From assembly GCA_009594995.1 (NCBI GenBank), contig VOPR01000006.1, positions 62,001-126,000 of the forward strand: a DNA stretch of 64,000 nt, in the 5' to 3' direction. A program made the translations under genes and the position numbers. The notes under the pieces are model-generated. The model had not been told where the DNA came from and ran no database searches. It worked only from the letters and a program-made list of their open reading frames with translations. Source of the DNA: Nitrospira sp. Its GTDB lineage: Bacteria; Nitrospirota; Nitrospiria; Nitrospirales; Nitrospiraceae. Positions 62,048-64,000 of this stretch are shown piece after piece (the first letter of the stretch is position 1; the number at the start of each line of letters is the position of its first letter).

Positions 62048-63967
62048 CTAGCTTGCCGGGCGAAAGCGCAGCGTGAAGGTCGTTCCTGTTCCCTGGTTGC
62101 TGGTCACGGCCAAGGTTCCTCCATTATCCTCCACAAGCCGTTTGACGTTGGTGAGGCCGAGGCCGGTTCCGTAGTCCTTGGTCGTGAAAAATGGTTCGAA
62201 GATTCTTCCGAGGTGGTCGGGGGCAATGCCGCCTCCGGTATCGGTCACTTCAATTTCGACAGCCCCTCCCTCCCCGCGGCGGGTCGTCAGGGTCAGGGTT
62301 CCTCCATCCGGCATCGCTTCCCGCGCATTGATCAGCACATTCATCAGGGCTTCTTTGATCTGTTCAGGGTCGATGTGAATCAAGGGCAGGGCGCGTTCGA
62401 ACTGCTGCTCGACGCGGATACGTTCATGCCCGCCTTGTGCTGCCCACTGCCTCAGGGTAGCGCGTAACACGTCTTCGGCGGCACAGTCGGCAAAGTCCGG
62501 CGGCTTCTGCCTCGCATAACGGAGAAAGTCGTGGAGGCGCTGCGACAGTTTGTCGACTTCGTCGATGATGTAGCGGGCCATTTCCTGCCGGATCGGTTCT
62601 TCCTGCGGTCCCTCCAGTACCACTTGGGCGGAACTCCGGATCACGCCGAGAGGATTGCGCAAGTCGTGCGCAAGCGCGGCCAGAAGTTGTCCGACAGAGG
62701 CGAGTTTCTCTTGGCGGATCAATTCATGTTGCTGCGACCTGATGGTGCGCAGATTCTCTTCCAGCACCGCCCGCATGGCCGCGAACGTCGTGGCCAGGTC
62801 TTCGATTTCATCGCCGGTCTGGTATTCCTGTGGTAACGGCAGAGTCGCCAGTGAAACGGTGGTGTTGGTCTGAGGCGTCGTCAGGTTGAGTCGCAGCCCC
62901 TCCGCTTCCCGCTGGAGCGCGGCCAATGGTTTCACGATCCGGTACCCGGCGACAAATCCAAAAGCCGACAGCACGATCACCAGTCCGAATCCGATCAGGC
63001 CCACGGTGAACAGGAGTGAATAGGTCGGCGCATACGTTTCCTCGGGAGCCTGCCGGACAAAGGCATACCAGCGGGTTCCGTCGAGGCTAAATTGAGTCAA
63101 CGGATGGGTGAATCGGACCGGCGCGGCTCCGACGATCGCGTTGCGTCCGCCATGGGCATCATCATCCGCTACCAGCCACAGGGGGCGATCCAGCGCCAGT
63201 TGATTGATCAGGGCCGAGGGAATCAAGTGGGCAGTCGGCGGCAGCACCGGACAGATTAACGGGGTGCCTTGGGTGTCGAGGAGCATGGCATGGCCCGTGT
63301 TGCCGATATGGATCGGGAGGATCATGTGAGTCAGGAGATTGCGACGAATCACCAGGTCGACCGCTCCCGTAGCGGTACCTCCTGCCGCGTCGAAAACGGG
63401 AACCGCGACATGAAACACGGCGTCGTTGTCGCTGAGCCCAGGGGCTCGCACGACGTTGCTCACATAGGCAGTGCCGGCCGGTGCCTGCATGGCTTCGCGC
63501 CACCACAGTTGGTCTTCCTGGTGCTGTGGCAGAAGCGGATCGGTGGAGGCAATGACCAGCCCGCGCCGGTCGGCAACAGTGACACGCAGGTACTGTCGTG
63601 ATTCACGTGCCCATTCTTCGAGGAAGCGCGCGGTGACGTTGCCGGAGCCAGATTGGTGGCTGAATGGTGAACGGCCGGTTTTTTTCGGGCTGCGATCAGC
63701 CTGCTTGCCTAAGCTTTCCGCCTGCTGATCGGCAATACTGATCGCCAGGCGGGCGGCGTGATCGATTTCATCGTCGACCGCGGTAGCCAATCGAATCGCA
63801 GTGGAGCGGGCAATTTCCTGGAACCCTTCCCCGATCGCCTGTTTAAGGCTGGCGGTGCTGGAGCGGTAGGTGGCCCAGAGCGCGACCATGCCGGGCACGA
63901 TGCCGACAATCAACAGTGCGACGAAAAACTTTCGCTGGAGTCCGCCGGTTCGTCGTGCCGCGCGCAT
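62048..63967 (-). CDS. Cache-HAMP sensor histidine kinase
   Basis: A 639-residue kinase. One helix (about 12-32) and a second (about 320-345) flank a large periplasmic double-cache-like domain (about 35-318). A HAMP domain follows, then a coiled stretch, HisKA (LAALAHDLRNPLGVIRSSAQ, catalytic His in AHDLRNP about residue 430) and a HATPase domain (NVLINAREAMPDGG, DTGGGIAP and GTGLGLTNVKRL). It has no receiver of its own. A stop codon lies upstream in frame within the last 33 bases of the window, so the start at 63967 is inside it. AAGG lies 4 bases upstream. Its response regulator is probably outside the window. Confidence 0.92.
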   Translation of the reverse strand: MRAARRTGGLQRKFFVALLIVGIVPGMVALWATYRSSTASLKQAIGEGFQEIARSTAIRLATAVDDEIDHAARLAISIADQQAESLGKQADRSPKKTGRSPFSHQSGSGNVTARFLEEWARESRQYLRVTVADRRGLVIASTDPLLPQHQEDQLWWREAMQAPAGTAYVSNVVRAPGLSDNDAVFHVAVPVFDAAGGTATGAVDLVIRRNLLTHMILPIHIGNTGHAMLLDTQGTPLICPVLPPTAHLIPSALINQLALDRPLWLVADDDAHGGRNAIVGAAPVRFTHPLTQFSLDGTRWYAFVRQAPEETYAPTYSLLFTVGLIGFGLVIVLSAFGFVAGYRIVKPLAALQREAEGLRLNLTTPQTNTTVSLATLPLPQEYQTGDEIEDLATTFAAMRAVLEENLRTIRSQQHELIRQEKLASVGQLLAALAHDLRNPLGVIRSSAQVVLEGPQEEPIRQEMARYIIDEVDKLSQRLHDFLRYARQKPPDFADCAAEDVLRATLRQWAAQGGHERIRVEQQFERALPLIHIDPEQIKEALMNVLINAREAMPDGGTLTLTTRRGEGGAVEIEVTDTGGGIAPDHLGRIFEPFFTTKDYGTGLGLTNVKRLVEDNGGTLAVTSNQGTGTTFTLRFRPAS

Positions 63968-64000
63968 CAGCCTTGAGGCTGCGACAGGTTATGTTTGGCC

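Overview
The window is a GC-rich (about 60% by eye), densely coded bacterial chromosome segment with no rRNA, tRNA or CRISPR array that I can see. The gene mix suggests a Nitrospirota (Nitrospira-like) chromosome: an archaeal-type Thi4 beside thiC, a DUF3365 haem protein, many two-component proteins, a CHASE2 cyclase, and rplU-rpmA-obgE-proB-nadD-rsfS in one run. This assignment is inference from gene content and not a search result.

Layout. 1-4346: polysaccharide export and modification genes (GT2 end, NodB deacetylase, DUF5672 protein, Wzm/Wzt ABC exporter). 4488-10078: a 1393-residue hybrid histidine kinase coupled to an NtrC-type sigma-54 activator. 10079-13660: two paralogous two-gene modules (an 81-residue protein plus a stand-alone LuxR-type HTH protein), each behind a similar sigma-54-like promoter, with a SnoaL-like protein and a lipoprotein between them and a small Cys/His protein after them. 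13891-20660: small membrane and unknown proteins, then a leftward run ygfZ - pseudo-receiver - TPR - thi4 - thiC, with a TPP riboswitch and terminator ahead of thiC, and a DUF3617 protein. 21434-24751: a lower-GC insertion with a broken gene fragment, a GHKL-ATPase/nuclease-like protein and a helical partner, the best candidate for a defence-type system. 24752-30690: nadA, a palindrome-ended repeat, ileS-lspA, a DUF2024 protein and uppP.

30943-45025: an HhH lipoprotein, a MacA-like adaptor with ABC ATPase and permease, an HD-GYP-like protein, a RusA-like nuclease behind mraZ, an FmdB zinc ribbon, a ComF-like phosphoribosyltransferase, a second ABC ATPase, a class 1A dihydroorotate dehydrogenase, a third orphan LuxR-type protein, a large FtsX-like permease and bioB. 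45127-50576: a leftward housekeeping operon (rplU, rpmA, obgE, proB, nadD, rsfS, a LapA-LapB-like fusion). 50789-55570: ilvE, predicted to be leaderless, facing a leftward glycolytic operon gap-pgk-tpiA-secG with a good sigma-70 promoter. 55786-63967: mutS2, a CHASE2 adenylate cyclase, an SH3 protein coupled to an M48 metalloprotease, and a cache-HAMP sensor kinase.

Two groups merit attention. The kinase/NtrC pair plus the duplicated modules looks like one regulatory circuit: phosphorelay, then sigma-54 activator, then two paralogous operons that each encode a DNA-binding effector. The low-GC GHKL-nuclease pair looks horizontally acquired.
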